Source: Clostridiaceae bacterium UBA6085
Lineage (GTDB): Bacteria; Bacillota; Clostridia; Clostridiales; Clostridiaceae
Assembly: GCA_002428605.1 (NCBI GenBank)
Contig: DIXH01000071.1
Span: forward strand, 1 to 17,768
Direction: 5' to 3'
DNA: 17,768 nt
Shown here: piece by piece, positions 1 through 8,184 of the stretch
Layout: every line of letters starts with the position of its first letter
Position numbering within the stretch: the stretch's first letter is position 1
Position numbers and translations under genes: made by a program
The notes under the pieces: model-generated
Databases searched by the model: none
The model's input: the letters and a program-made list of their open reading frames with translations, nothing else
Told to the model about the DNA's origin: nothing

Positions 1-51
1 CAACTTAGAACTTATAGAAAAGAAGCAATGAAAGTACACAACAAAAAATAG
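1..51 (+). CDS. Possible C-terminal tail of an upstream gene (partial)
   Basis: The first frame is open from the window edge to a TAG at 49-51 and gives 16 residues rich in Lys and Arg (ending KVHNKK). A bidirectional terminator hairpin follows 10 nt later, which is what one expects after the end of a plus-strand gene. Sixteen codons are too few to identify a family, and an open frame of this length is common by chance, so the call rests mainly on the terminator placement. Confidence 0.35.
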   Translation, partial: QLRTYRKEAMKVHNKK

Positions 52-61
52 AAATTATAAA

Positions 62-100
62 AAGCTAAGATCCCTTGCAAATCAAGAGGAATCTTAGCTT
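62..100. terminator. Bidirectional intrinsic terminator
   Basis: A perfect 10-bp stem (AAGCTAAGAT at 62-71 with ATCTTAGCTT at 91-100) can be extended inward by a few more pairs after one mismatch. Read on the plus strand it is followed by CTTTTAG; read on the minus strand it is followed by a run of T (complement of 59-63) and then AT-rich DNA. It would end transcription of a plus-strand gene arriving from the left edge and back up the terminator of the minus operon. Confidence 0.75.
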
Positions 101-144
101 CTTTTAGTTACAAAGTGACAAACTCAGGGCATATGGACAATAAT

Positions 145-172
145 AAAGCAGCAGGCCTCAGCCTGCTGCTTT
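145..172 (-). terminator. Intrinsic terminator of the minus-strand operon
   Basis: A 12-bp GC-rich stem (AAAGCAGCAGGC at 145-156 with GCCTGCTGCTTT at 161-172) has a 4-nt loop and begins 9 nt beyond the stop codon of the PAS-HTH regulator gene. On the minus strand it continues into TTTATTATT, a usable U-rich tail. This is the end of the minus-strand block. Confidence 0.85.
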
Positions 173-180
173 TAACATCC

Positions 181-825
181 CTATTCCCTTTCCTTGTCCT
201 TGTCCTTGTCAAGATAGCTGTACATGGTGTATTTCGATATTCCGAAATAGCTGGAGATCTTGTCTCCTGATTTGGTGATAAGGAAAGCTCCATGTGAATC
301 CAGATACTTTATCGCCCTTATCTTGTCCTCCCTGGACATATAGGCCACCGGACTCCCCACTTCCTTGACTGCACGCTCTATAAGGTCATCCAGCAGGCTG
401 TTGACGTCATGGGGTATGTGCCTGGACTCCTTGGATGATGACGAATCTACCATCAGGATGTCGTTAAGCTCGTTCTGGAACATGACCATCCTTGAAATGT
501 CGTAGTTTATGCCCATTATACCTGTTATCTTGCCCTCATCGTCACGTATGTATATGGTGCTTGATTTCAGCATCTTTCCATCTACCTCTGTAAGGTAGCA
601 CAGCTGGTCCTCGACCTCCGACGGGTCCTTGGCGAGCGTCTCAAGTACTACGGATGAAGGGCCGTCCCCTACCTTCCTGTTCGACACATGGCCGTTTTCA
701 ATCACTATTATTGAGCTTTCCCTTGTCCCCTCTGCCAGGTCATGTATGACAATCTCGCAATTGCTTCCGAACTGCTTTGCAAGTCCGCTCGCAAGCCTTG
801 ACAAAAAATCCATCTTCCAATCCAT
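181..825 (-). CDS. YheO/DauR-type transcriptional regulator (PAS + HTH)
   Basis: A 214-residue protein. Residues about 10-110 form a YheO-like PAS domain (the segment around GKITGIMGINYDISRM is typical), and residues about 145-205 form the C-terminal helix-turn-helix of the same family (EVGSPVAYMSREDKIRAIKYL, then ISSYFGISKYTMYSYL). DauR, a member of this family, controls D-arginine catabolism; the ligand here is unknown, and a purine or purine-derived effector is only an inference from context. The ATG at 825 is preferred because GAGG lies 10 nt upstream. The gene is last in the minus block, has its own predicted promoter, and is followed by a strong terminator. The C-terminus is a charged DKDKDKERE tail encoded by a TCCTTG hexamer repeat. 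Confidence 0.85.
   Translation of the reverse strand: MDWKMDFLSRLASGLAKQFGSNCEIVIHDLAEGTRESSIIVIENGHVSNRKVGDGPSSVVLETLAKDPSEVEDQLCYLTEVDGKMLKSSTIYIRDDEGKITGIMGINYDISRMVMFQNELNDILMVDSSSSKESRHIPHDVNSLLDDLIERAVKEVGSPVAYMSREDKIRAIKYLDSHGAFLITKSGDKISSYFGISKYTMYSYLDKDKDKERE
191..210. repeat. TCCTTG hexanucleotide repeat in the regulator 3' end
   Basis: TCCTTG occurs three times in tandem, plus two further bases. On the coding strand it gives the alternating Lys-Asp tail of the PAS-HTH regulator. Gain or loss of a unit would keep the frame and change only the tail length. Confidence 0.7.
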
Positions 826-856
826 CAGCGCACATCCTCATCTAATCGTTAACTCT

Positions 857-885
857 ATCATACCAATATGCAAACACAAACTCAA
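857..885 (-). promoter_or_regulatory. Sigma-70 promoter of the PAS-HTH regulator
   Basis: On the minus strand TTGAGT (885-880) and TATGAT (862-857) are separated by exactly 17 nt, and the -10 is preceded by TGG, giving an extended -10. It lies in the 79-nt gap after the hydantoinase gene and about 32 nt upstream of the regulator ATG. The regulator can therefore be transcribed independently of the catabolic operon. Confidence 0.65.
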
Positions 886-904
886 TTGCAACTATTCAGC
901 ATTT

Positions 905-2296
905 TCAGGCATCAAGGCCAACAGGCACCCTTCTCTTCAGGTACAGACCGTCTCCCTTTTTCCCAAGAAATACTCCATTCTTAGCGATTACCCTGCCCCT
1001 CTGCATCACAAGCTCGATTTCACCGATATACTCCATTCCCTCATACAGGGTATATTGCGCAGCTCCGTGAAGCGATCCCGCCTTGAAGGTCCCGGACCTT
1101 TCCGGATTCATTATGCAGATGTCTGCATCCGCACCTGGCTCTAAAGTTCCCTTTTCAGGATAAAGGCCCATTATCCTTGATGGATTCAGGGATGTGACCT
1201 CGATGAACCTCTCAAGGCTGATCCTTTTCTTCATGACACCTTCGGAGAACAGTATCCTCATCCGCTCCTCCACTCCGGGGCCGCCGTTCGGGCACTTCGT
1301 GAAGTCATCCGACCCGAACTTCAGCTTCTCCTCGAAGAAGAACGGGCAATGGTCGGTGCCCACTACCTGGACTTCCCCATCCTTTATCCCCTTCCAGAGC
1401 GCATCAATATCCTCCTGCTTCCTTAACGGCGGGGACATCACATACTTCAGGGCCTCTCCATCCGGGAGACTGTACCTGTCGTCTGTAAGCGTAAGGTACT
1501 GGGTGCAGGTCTCGACGAATATGTTCCCTGCTCCTTTCTCCCTTGCCCTCCTTACCTCCTCGAGGCTCTCTTTGGCGGATATGTGGACAAGGTAGAGGTT
1601 CGGCCAGCCTGCCATCTCTGACAGTCGTATGAGCCTTCCTACGGCTTCAGACTCCGTCAGGTTCGGCCTGCTCAGCGCGTGGTATATCGGTTCAGTCTTG
1701 CCTTCTTCTACAAAGGTCTTCCTGAGGTGCTCAATCTCCTCATGGTTCTCGGCATGTACCGTAAGGACACCCCCAGCCTTCTTAACTGTCTCCATAACCC
1801 TCAGTATATCGCTGTCAGACAGCCTGAAGTCGTAGGTCATGTAGGCCTTGAAGCTTGTTATCCCATCCTGGGCCATTTCCTGAAGCTCATCAAGGACCTT
1901 GTCATCCACATGCTGAATGACTCCATGGAAGCCGTAGTCTGTCACCGCCCTGCCATCAGCGAGGCCATGGTAGATAGCCTCCTGGTGCCTCAGGCTGCAT
2001 CCCTTCGGCCCGAAGGCCATATGGTCAACTATGGTGGTGGTGCCTCCGCATGCGGCAGCTACAGTGCCTGTAAGGAAGTCATCCGCCGCCCTGTGATTAC
2101 CTGCCTGAAGGTCCATATGGGTGTGGACATCGACTCCTCCCGGTATGACGAGGCAGCCCCCGGCATCGATCACCTCTGCGTCATCAGACGCAAGGTCAGG
2201 TCCAACAGCCACTATCTTTCCCTCTCTTATGAGTATGTCGCTCCTCACCGGTCCTATAGGACCTGCAACCAGTCCGTTCCTTATGATCGTATCCAT
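905..2296 (-). CDS. hydA: Dihydropyrimidinase / D-hydantoinase
   Basis: A full-length (463 aa) cyclic amidohydrolase that hydrolyses a cyclic ureide or hydantoin-type amide bond; the E. coli counterpart in the equivalent cluster is HyuA. Metal ligands are all visible: His58 and His60 in DVHTH, the carboxylated Lys150 in SFKAYM, His181 in VHAEN, His238 in LVHIS, and Asp315 in GTDHCPF. This matches the spacing of the family. The start is ATG 2296, with GGGGGT about 5-6 nt upstream. It follows the permease gene after an 84-nt gap carrying a strong hairpin. In this context the substrate is probably a ring-opened purine-derived ureide rather than dihydrouracil, but substrate cannot be read from sequence. 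Confidence 0.92.
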   Translation of the reverse strand: MDTIIRNGLVAGPIGPVRSDILIREGKIVAVGPDLASDDAEVIDAGGCLVIPGGVDVHTHMDLQAGNHRAADDFLTGTVAAACGGTTTIVDHMAFGPKGCSLRHQEAIYHGLADGRAVTDYGFHGVIQHVDDKVLDELQEMAQDGITSFKAYMTYDFRLSDSDILRVMETVKKAGGVLTVHAENHEEIEHLRKTFVEEGKTEPIYHALSRPNLTESEAVGRLIRLSEMAGWPNLYLVHISAKESLEEVRRAREKGAGNIFVETCTQYLTLTDDRYSLPDGEALKYVMSPPLRKQEDIDALWKGIKDGEVQVVGTDHCPFFFEEKLKFGSDDFTKCPNGGPGVEERMRILFSEGVMKKRISLERFIEVTSLNPSRIMGLYPEKGTLEPGADADICIMNPERSGTFKAGSLHGAAQYTLYEGMEYIGEIELVMQRGRVIAKNGVFLGKKGDGLYLKRRVPVGLDA

Positions 2297-2321
2297 GTTT
2301 TACCCCCATGAATTTGAATAT

Positions 2322-2345
2322 GGCAGGGACATTTTTGTCCCTGCC
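2322..2345. other. Intercistronic hairpin between permease and hydantoinase
   Basis: A perfect 10-bp stem (GGCAGGGACA at 2322-2331, TGTCCCTGCC at 2336-2345) closes a 4-nt loop. On the minus strand it is followed by ATATTCAAATTC rather than a U-run, so full termination is unlikely. mRNA processing, 3'-end protection of the permease message, or partial attenuation before the hydantoinase gene fit better. Confidence 0.65.
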
Positions 2346-2381
2346 TTAAGTATATGGCTTTCTTCGATTATCATTAAAGTC

Positions 2382-3731
2382 CTATTTGCTGTCCAGGTCT
2401 TCCCTTTCCTTCTGCTCCTGGACCAAGGATTTCTTTGGAATCACTATGTTCAGGATGAGTGACATAAGTGTTGCGATTACGACAGGTGACTTTCCGAACA
2501 CCATGAGGAACCATGCAGGGAACATTGCCAGTGACGCAGGTACCTGGGTCATACCCATTCCAAGCGCTACCGACAGGCCAACGATTGACATGTTCCTTGT
2601 GGAGAGCTCATCCTGTGTTATAAGCTTTATTCCTGTCATCGTGATCATTCCAAATACTGAAATGGTCGCACCGCCAAGGACAGCGTAAGGTATGGTCGTC
2701 ATCAGGGCACCGAACTTCGGTATGAAGCCGGCAGCTATTACTATGGACGCCGCTATGACGAACACCCTTCTTGCAACAACCTTGGTGCTGGCGACGATTC
2801 CGACGTTCTGGCTGTATGTGGCTGTCGGGAGTCCTCCGATTATCGCTGCAACGAAGCTTGATATTCCATAGGATACTATACCGCCTGACAGCTCGTCGTC
2901 AGTTACCTCCCTGTTCATTCCGCCGACAGTAGTGGACGAGAAGTCTCCGACAGCCTGAATGGAGTTCACGATGTACATGACAACCATTGATATTATGGCT
3001 GTAGGCATGAACTTTATTCCGAAATACAGCGGCTGTGGAAGCGCAACCCACTTTGCAGTCTCAAGTGGAGCAAAGTTGACTATTCCAAGTGCCAGTGAAA
3101 GGGCGTAGCCTGCAGCTATACCGACAAGGATAGAAGCCAGCTTGAATATCCCCTTTCCGAAATTGTTGCATATAAGTACCGTGGTCATTACTACAAGTGC
3201 CACAGCCCAGTTGGTGAGGGATGCATAGGTAGGCTGTCCCACTCCGCCTGCCATGTAGTTGATGCCAATGGGATAAAGTGAAAGGCCTATCGTAAGGACG
3301 ACCGTACCCGCAACTATCGGCGGGAAGTATTTCCTTATTGGCTTAATGAAGAATCCCATCAGGACTGCTGCAAGCGATCCTATTAGCTGGGCACCAAAAA
3401 TTGCTGCAATACCATACTCCTTGCCTATTGCCAGGAGCACGGGGATGTACGAGAAGGATACTCCCATGATGACCGGAAGCTTGGCTCCGATCCTCTTGAA
3501 GGAGAATATCTGCATGAAGGTCGCAAGTCCCGCAATGAACATGCCGGTCTGGACCAGAAGGGTCCTCTCGTCAACCGATAGTCCTGTAGTCGCAGCGACC
3601 ATTATCGATGGTGTTACGTTACCCACTATCATCGCGAGCACATGCTGTATTCCAAGAGGGACTGCCTTTCCCCAGGCAGGCTTCCCGAAGAAATCGAATA
3701 GAGAAGTGTTTGTCGTGTTTTTGCTGTTCAT
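2382..3731 (-). CDS. NCS2-family xanthine/urate (purine) permease
   Basis: A 449-residue polytopic inner-membrane protein with about 12-14 hydrophobic segments, the usual size of the nucleobase-ascorbate transporter (NCS2) family. The N-terminal GIQHVLAMIVGNVTP region and the signature around SQNVGIVASTKVVARRV (Q-N-x-G-x4-T-x3-x-R) are visible, as is QAVGDFSSTTVGG before it. The QN in the signature is usual for xanthine and urate carriers, whereas uracil carriers tend to have EN. Its place among purine-degradation genes supports xanthine, urate or a related purine as substrate. The start ATG at 3731 has AGGAAGTGA about 4-8 nt upstream. It lies 138 nt downstream of ssnA, with a hairpin and a predicted promoter in the gap, and may be separately expressed. 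Confidence 0.9.
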   Translation of the reverse strand: MNSKNTTNTSLFDFFGKPAWGKAVPLGIQHVLAMIVGNVTPSIMVAATTGLSVDERTLLVQTGMFIAGLATFMQIFSFKRIGAKLPVIMGVSFSYIPVLLAIGKEYGIAAIFGAQLIGSLAAVLMGFFIKPIRKYFPPIVAGTVVLTIGLSLYPIGINYMAGGVGQPTYASLTNWAVALVVMTTVLICNNFGKGIFKLASILVGIAAGYALSLALGIVNFAPLETAKWVALPQPLYFGIKFMPTAIISMVVMYIVNSIQAVGDFSSTTVGGMNREVTDDELSGGIVSYGISSFVAAIIGGLPTATYSQNVGIVASTKVVARRVFVIAASIVIAAGFIPKFGALMTTIPYAVLGGATISVFGMITMTGIKLITQDELSTRNMSIVGLSVALGMGMTQVPASLAMFPAWFLMVFGKSPVVIATLMSLILNIVIPKKSLVQEQKEREDLDSK

Positions 3732-3783
3732 AATTCACTTCCTGTTTTTATTTTTGACTGTCAATATTTTGGCATATCGATTC

Positions 3784-3792
3784 ATTATATCA
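3784..3792 (-). promoter_or_regulatory. Extended -10 promoter before the permease
   Basis: The minus strand reads TGATATAAT, a perfect extended -10 element. A TTGACA-like -35 at 17 nt is poor (TCGATG), as is usual for extended -10 promoters. It lies about 53 nt upstream of the permease ATG and would allow the permease and hydantoinase genes to be expressed apart from the sigma-54-driven genes. Confidence 0.5.
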
Positions 3793-3803
3793 TTTCATGG
3801 AAT

Positions 3804-3817
3804 AATCATCGATGATT
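3804..3817. promoter_or_regulatory. 14-bp palindrome over the -35 region of the permease promoter
   Basis: AATCATCGATGATT is a perfect palindrome covering the expected -35 position of the extended -10 promoter just downstream on the minus strand. It shares the TCAT...ATGA core of the TTATCA-N3-TGATAA sites elsewhere in the window, but the half-sites are one base closer. It could be an operator; no regulator can be assigned. Confidence 0.4.
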
Positions 3818-3822
3818 CCGTA

Positions 3823-3851
3823 CTTCAGGCTGCAGCTTTTGCAGCCTGAAG
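3823..3851. other. Intercistronic hairpin between ssnA and permease
   Basis: A 12-bp perfect stem (CTTCAGGCTGCA at 3823-3834, TGCAGCCTGAAG at 3840-3851) with a 5-nt loop, 18 nt after the ssnA stop codon. The minus strand continues TACGGAATC, with no U-run. It may be a weak terminator or an mRNA-stabilising 3' end. A promoter-like element follows immediately, so this is a natural transcript boundary. Confidence 0.65.
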
Positions 3852-3869
3852 CCAATTTTCCTTTGCCTT

Positions 3870-5189
3870 CTAAAGCCTGTCCCAGAGTCTCCTTGAGACC
3901 TCCCTGGATTTAGCCATGGTCTTTTCAAGGTCGATGGTCGTAATTATCCTGTCCTTCATTACGAACCTGCCGTTGATCATGGTGTCCCTTACCTGATAGC
4001 CGCTCATTCCGAATATGGCATGACCAGCCAGGTTGTCTTTGTTCATGGGAGTCAGCGGGTCGTAGTCAAGGGTTATTATGTCAGCGCAGGCATTTTTCCT
4101 TAGTATTCCAAGCTCAGTTCCGAAGATCCTTCCCGCAATGTCCCTGTTGTTCTCAAACTGCATCCTGAAGGCCTCCATGAAGCCCACCTGCGGGTCCTTC
4201 AAGGCATGGCTCTGGAGTATCTTCGCAACCTTCACGGATTCGAACATGTCGTTGGTATAGGCGTCAGTTCCAAGTCCTACCTTTATCCCCATTCCCATCA
4301 TCTTCACGACAGGTGAAGTTCCGACGGCATTTCCCATGTTGGATTCCGGATTATGGATCACGCTGCAGCCTGTCGCCTTGAGTATCTCAAGCTCATTGTC
4401 ATCAGCATGCACGCAGTGTATTGCAAGGGACTTGTCCGAGAGTATCCCGAACTCCTCCAGCCTTTCCACAACCCTTTTGCCATGGTCCCTTTCACAGAGG
4501 ATCTCGTCGTCCTGCCCTTCTGCTACATGGATGTGATAACCTGAATCCAGGCCCTCCATCTCTGACCTTGCCTTGTCAAGGGTTCCGTCAGAAAGGGTGA
4601 AGGATGCGTGCATCCCGAACATGCCCTTGAGCATGCCGCTATCTTTCCTGCACGCCTTTATGAATTCGATGTTCTCCCTTATGCCTTCCTCTGCAGCATC
4701 CAAGCCGTCGCGGTCCGAGGTCTCATAGCAGAGGGATGCCCTTACTCCCAGCTCCTTAGCCGCTTCACCGATAGTGAACAGGCTGTCCCTGATATGGAAG
4801 GGGCTTGCGTGGTGGTCTACGACAGTAGTGACGCCGAGCCTTATGGATTCCGTAAGTGTCCCGTATGCGCTGTATCTCGTGTCCTCCAGCGTCAGGCGCT
4901 TGTCTATGTGCCACCACATGTTCTCCAGTATCTTCATGAAATCAGGTGTTGGCTTGCCAAGGCTCAATCCCCTTGCGAATGCGCTGTAGATGTGGGTATG
5001 CATGTTTATCATTCCGGGCATGATAAGCCTTCCTGCTACGTCAACTATCTCCTCATCCGGATAAAGCTCCGTAAGCTCACTGAAGTCTCCGACCTTTTCG
5101 ATCTTCTGCCCTCTGACAAGTACTCCCCCGTTCTCAAAGAACGGATTATCCCTGTCCCAGGTTACGACTCTTCCGTTTCCGATGATCAT
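3870..5189 (-). CDS. ssnA: SsnA-type aminohydrolase
   Basis: A 439-residue metal-dependent amidohydrolase of the SsnA/chlorohydrolase-aminohydrolase group, close to the E. coli SsnA length. Metal-site residues are in place: His64 and His66 (NMHTH), His219 and His221 with Glu224 (HIHVAEG), His258 and His261 (AIHCVHA), and Asp309 (GLGTDAY). In E. coli ssnA lies beside ygfK, and both have been tied to anaerobic urate use; the exact reaction is not certain, though deamination or ring opening of a purine-derived intermediate is the natural role. The start at 5189 was chosen over the upstream in-frame ATG at 5237, because GGGAGGTGA lies 4-6 nt before it and the longer form would overlap the ygfK coding end by 44 nt. 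Spacing to ygfK is 4 nt, so the two are translationally linked. Confidence 0.92.
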   Translation of the reverse strand: MIIGNGRVVTWDRDNPFFENGGVLVRGQKIEKVGDFSELTELYPDEEIVDVAGRLIMPGMINMHTHIYSAFARGLSLGKPTPDFMKILENMWWHIDKRLTLEDTRYSAYGTLTESIRLGVTTVVDHHASPFHIRDSLFTIGEAAKELGVRASLCYETSDRDGLDAAEEGIRENIEFIKACRKDSGMLKGMFGMHASFTLSDGTLDKARSEMEGLDSGYHIHVAEGQDDEILCERDHGKRVVERLEEFGILSDKSLAIHCVHADDNELEILKATGCSVIHNPESNMGNAVGTSPVVKMMGMGIKVGLGTDAYTNDMFESVKVAKILQSHALKDPQVGFMEAFRMQFENNRDIAGRIFGTELGILRKNACADIITLDYDPLTPMNKDNLAGHAIFGMSGYQVRDTMINGRFVMKDRIITTIDLEKTMAKSREVSRRLWDRL

Positions 5190-5193
5190 ATCT

Positions 5194-8088
5194 TCACCTC
5201 CCGTCCATATCCAGCAGGTAATGAGGATACTTGTCAAGAAGTGCTCTTATTATGCTCATGACCTTAGGCTCAAGTCCTACAGGCCTTCCCTCGAATGTAA
5301 GCACGTCGCCTTCAGTGTCCCTGTAAATTATGGTGCTGCCGGCCTTAAGGATCCCGGTATTCTTCGAATCCATGAAATCCTCCTTTGTCCAGAACACAGT
5401 GAACTTGTCCCTGTAGGGCTCCCCTGAATGCGGACAGAAAAAGGTGCAGTTGCCGCATTCGTTGCACATGCCGTCGATATGGACGATCTGGTGGAGATTG
5501 CCGAAGCCTTCAGCTTCAATCGCAACGTTGGCCCTGTTAGGGCACACCTCCGTGCATATTTCGCATATGTCGTGGCACCTCAGGCACCTGTTGCCCTCTT
5601 CCTTTGAACCGAGGCTCTTCCTCAGAGCCCCCTTTGCGATGTATATGTCCATCGGCTTAAGCTCAAGCCTGAACTCCTTCATGTCGTCCTCTATGCCTTC
5701 TCTTCTGAGTATCTCCCGCGCACAGGCCTTTCCGTCGGCAGAGGCATTTACCATTGCACCTGAGCCTGTCCTGCATTCCCCAACGTAAAATACGTTGCTC
5801 TGCTCCGGTTTTCCCTCATACCTTGCCGGGAATGAATCACCGTTGACGATCAGATCAATGCTTCCGGCTTCTTCAATGGTGTCAACAAAACCTATGCCTT
5901 CAAGTGAAAGCTGTGCCTTCTCATCGAATGGCACCCAGTCAGCATTTTCACCATACGATCCGAGAATCGCAACTGATGTGACCTTTTCTTCCCTCTTAAG
6001 GACCCTTGCCGCATCAAGTGCCTGGAATCCGTTTCCTGCAACCAGGACCCTTCCTTCGGCTTTCAGGGTTCCAGCCTTTGCAGCCCTGAGTATCTCAGAT
6101 GCCTGAGAGGTCTTCCTTCCTTCAAGCTCACCCTTGCCTTCGGCGCGGAGAACAGGTCCTGTAGCAACAACCACATAGTCATATTCAGTTGAAAGCTCCT
6201 TCAGGTCATGATTTTCACCACAGTTGAACCTGAAATCCACCCCAAGCTTCTCTGCAAGGGAGAAGTCCCTGTCTATGGCATCATCTGATATCCTGAATCC
6301 AGGTATGAGGTACCTTACCTGTCCGTATGCCTTCTCTTCCTTTTCAAATACTACGGTCCTGATGCCGTTTCTCTGGAGAAATAGCGCACAGGACATTCCC
6401 GCCGGTCCTGCACCGATGACCAGGGCTTTCTTTCCTGACTTTGGAGCAGCTGCTCCCAGTCCTTCAATGAAGCTCTCCTGGGCATTGTCTGAAACAAGCT
6501 TCTTCATGGACCTTATCTGTAAAGTCTTGTCATAGTCGACCCTCGTGCAGTGGCTCTGGCATGGGTGGCTGCAAAGGTTGCCCAGTATCGATGGTGACGG
6601 GTTGTCCTTGAAAATGACTGAAAAGGCCTTCCCGAAATCGCCTCTTCCTGCCAGCTTAAGGTACTCCGGTATGTTCTGCTCGAGAGGGCACCCACCATCC
6701 TTGTTAGGAGTGTCACCTCCACCCTTGCACGGAGCCTTGAAGCAGTCGAAAACAGGAAGCTTCGATCCTGTCTTCCTTGAGAGCGTACCTTCCCTGAAAT
6801 CCTTCCTGAGCCTCTCATCCTTCAGGACAGTGTCGGAAAGTGCTTCCAGCTTCAGAGGGTCTATGCCCTTGTAGGTACCTTCAAGCTTCTTTGCAGTGGT
6901 TGCTGCAATCTGGTTAAGCCTCGCATAGCCGCCCGGCTTCAGAAGAGTCGTGCACACCGTCACCGGCTGAATGCCCGCCTCCAGCAGCTCCTTCATGTTG
7001 AGAGCATCTGCTCCGCCTGAGAACGCCATGGGGAGACTGCCTTCAAAGGCCTTGCCGAGCTTTCTCGCGACTCCGATCGAAAGCGGCAGCAGCGACCTTC
7101 CCGACATGTACATCTCTTCTCCAGGAAGTTCCTTCCTTTCAATCCTGACCGGGAATGTGTTTGTCAGCTTCACCCCGCAAATGAGGCCTTTGGCCTCAGC
7201 CTTCTCCGTCAGCCTTTTCAGCATGGCTACGGCTTCATCGAACTGAAGGTCCTCCTTGAAGTGATGCTCGTCAAAGGACAGATAACCGTATCCAAGGCTG
7301 TCAAGAATATCCCTCGCATACTCGTAGCCGAGCAGCGTCGGATTGCACTTTATGAAAAGGTTTATCCCCTTCTCCTCAAGAAGATAGGTGGCAATCCTTT
7401 CGATCTCCTGTGCGGGACAACCATGCAGCGTTGAAAGTGCAAGGGTTGTGCAGACAACAGGAGATATGCCGTCTATGTCGCTTGCTTTGAAGCTGTCGAA
7501 CAGGCCTTCCTTTTCCCTGAGAGTCTCCAGGCACTCGCTGAAGAAAGGCACCTTCCTCGCGTCCTTGAGGCCTTCTATGAATGAATCTATCTTTTCAGTC
7601 TTTATGCCATCAAGGTCATATCCCACGCTCATGTTGAACGCGAAGTCTCTCTCATCGCTTATGCCGAATTCCTTCATAGCCACATGGCAGAGTAACCATG
7701 CCTTGATGTATTCCCTCTGTGCCTCTTCAACCTTAAGCTCGGTTGACCATTCCACATTGTAGCCTTCATCCTCAGCGTTTATGCAGGGCTTGGCTATGGC
7801 TTCCCTCATGAATTCGCCGTCAAGCTTCTGGACGGTCTTAAGCTCGATGAACCTTCCCCCGGCAAGATATGCTGTCAGTATGTTCTGGGCCAGCTGGGTA
7901 TGAGGACCTGCAGCAGGCCCTGTGCCTGACCCGAGGCTCACTCCGAACGCAGTGCCCATCCTGCCCTTGTCCTTGCTTATATAAAACTTGTTCTTCTGGA
8001 GGCCGAATACCTTTCCTTCCTCCCTGTATTCCTTCATCATCCATTCGAGAAGGTCCCCGAACGGAATGGTTCTCATTCTGTCTCCCAT
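5194..8088 (-). CDS. ygfK: YgfK: iron-sulfur flavoprotein oxidoreductase (putative selenate/urate reductase subunit)
   Basis: A 964-residue protein that aligns by eye with E. coli YgfK throughout. The order is: a dihydroorotate dehydrogenase-like N-terminal barrel (about 1-430; VGPAAGPHTQLAQN-like start, GGRFIELKTVQ, NPTLLGY, EEMYMSGR, LLKPGGYARL); a cysteine-rich glutamate-synthase-small-subunit-type Fe-S segment (about 450-515; NLCSHPCQSHCTR); a pyridine-nucleotide/FAD domain with GAGPAGMSCA near 557 and a second Rossmann site near 686 (VAGNGFQALDAA); and a C-terminal pair of [4Fe-4S] motifs at Cys835/838/842/845/849 and Cys875/878/881/885. It is annotated in databases as a selenate reductase subunit, but clustering points to purine redox chemistry. 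ATG 8088 has AAGGAG 5 nt upstream; a second in-frame ATG four codons on is also possible. The stop overlaps the ssnA ribosome binding site. Confidence 0.93.
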   Translation of the reverse strand: MGDRMRTIPFGDLLEWMMKEYREEGKVFGLQKNKFYISKDKGRMGTAFGVSLGSGTGPAAGPHTQLAQNILTAYLAGGRFIELKTVQKLDGEFMREAIAKPCINAEDEGYNVEWSTELKVEEAQREYIKAWLLCHVAMKEFGISDERDFAFNMSVGYDLDGIKTEKIDSFIEGLKDARKVPFFSECLETLREKEGLFDSFKASDIDGISPVVCTTLALSTLHGCPAQEIERIATYLLEEKGINLFIKCNPTLLGYEYARDILDSLGYGYLSFDEHHFKEDLQFDEAVAMLKRLTEKAEAKGLICGVKLTNTFPVRIERKELPGEEMYMSGRSLLPLSIGVARKLGKAFEGSLPMAFSGGADALNMKELLEAGIQPVTVCTTLLKPGGYARLNQIAATTAKKLEGTYKGIDPLKLEALSDTVLKDERLRKDFREGTLSRKTGSKLPVFDCFKAPCKGGGDTPNKDGGCPLEQNIPEYLKLAGRGDFGKAFSVIFKDNPSPSILGNLCSHPCQSHCTRVDYDKTLQIRSMKKLVSDNAQESFIEGLGAAAPKSGKKALVIGAGPAGMSCALFLQRNGIRTVVFEKEEKAYGQVRYLIPGFRISDDAIDRDFSLAEKLGVDFRFNCGENHDLKELSTEYDYVVVATGPVLRAEGKGELEGRKTSQASEILRAAKAGTLKAEGRVLVAGNGFQALDAARVLKREEKVTSVAILGSYGENADWVPFDEKAQLSLEGIGFVDTIEEAGSIDLIVNGDSFPARYEGKPEQSNVFYVGECRTGSGAMVNASADGKACAREILRREGIEDDMKEFRLELKPMDIYIAKGALRKSLGSKEEGNRCLRCHDICEICTEVCPNRANVAIEAEGFGNLHQIVHIDGMCNECGNCTFFCPHSGEPYRDKFTVFWTKEDFMDSKNTGILKAGSTIIYRDTEGDVLTFEGRPVGLEPKVMSIIRALLDKYPHYLLDMDGR

Positions 8089-8184
8089 TTTCTCTCCTTA
8101 CCCGGTTTCTTAAACTGAATCGAGGCTTTGCCCCAATCTCAGTCCGGCAATCAAAAATGCAGCTTCCTGGTTCAATCGATGTTT

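Noticed and set aside
1679..2311. 210-codon open frame on the plus strand
   Set aside because: It is antisense to the hydantoinase gene and has no family features, so it is a shadow of GC-biased coding sequence.
5190..5237. Longer SsnA start at ATG 5237
   Set aside because: It would overlap ygfK by 44 nt and precede the clear GGGAGGTGA. The amidohydrolase fold starts naturally at MIIGNG.
4608..5261. 217-codon open frame on the plus strand
   Set aside because: It lies antisense to ssnA and the 3' end of ygfK, both of which have full catalytic motifs. Its translation shows no recognisable domain and there is no ribosome binding site.
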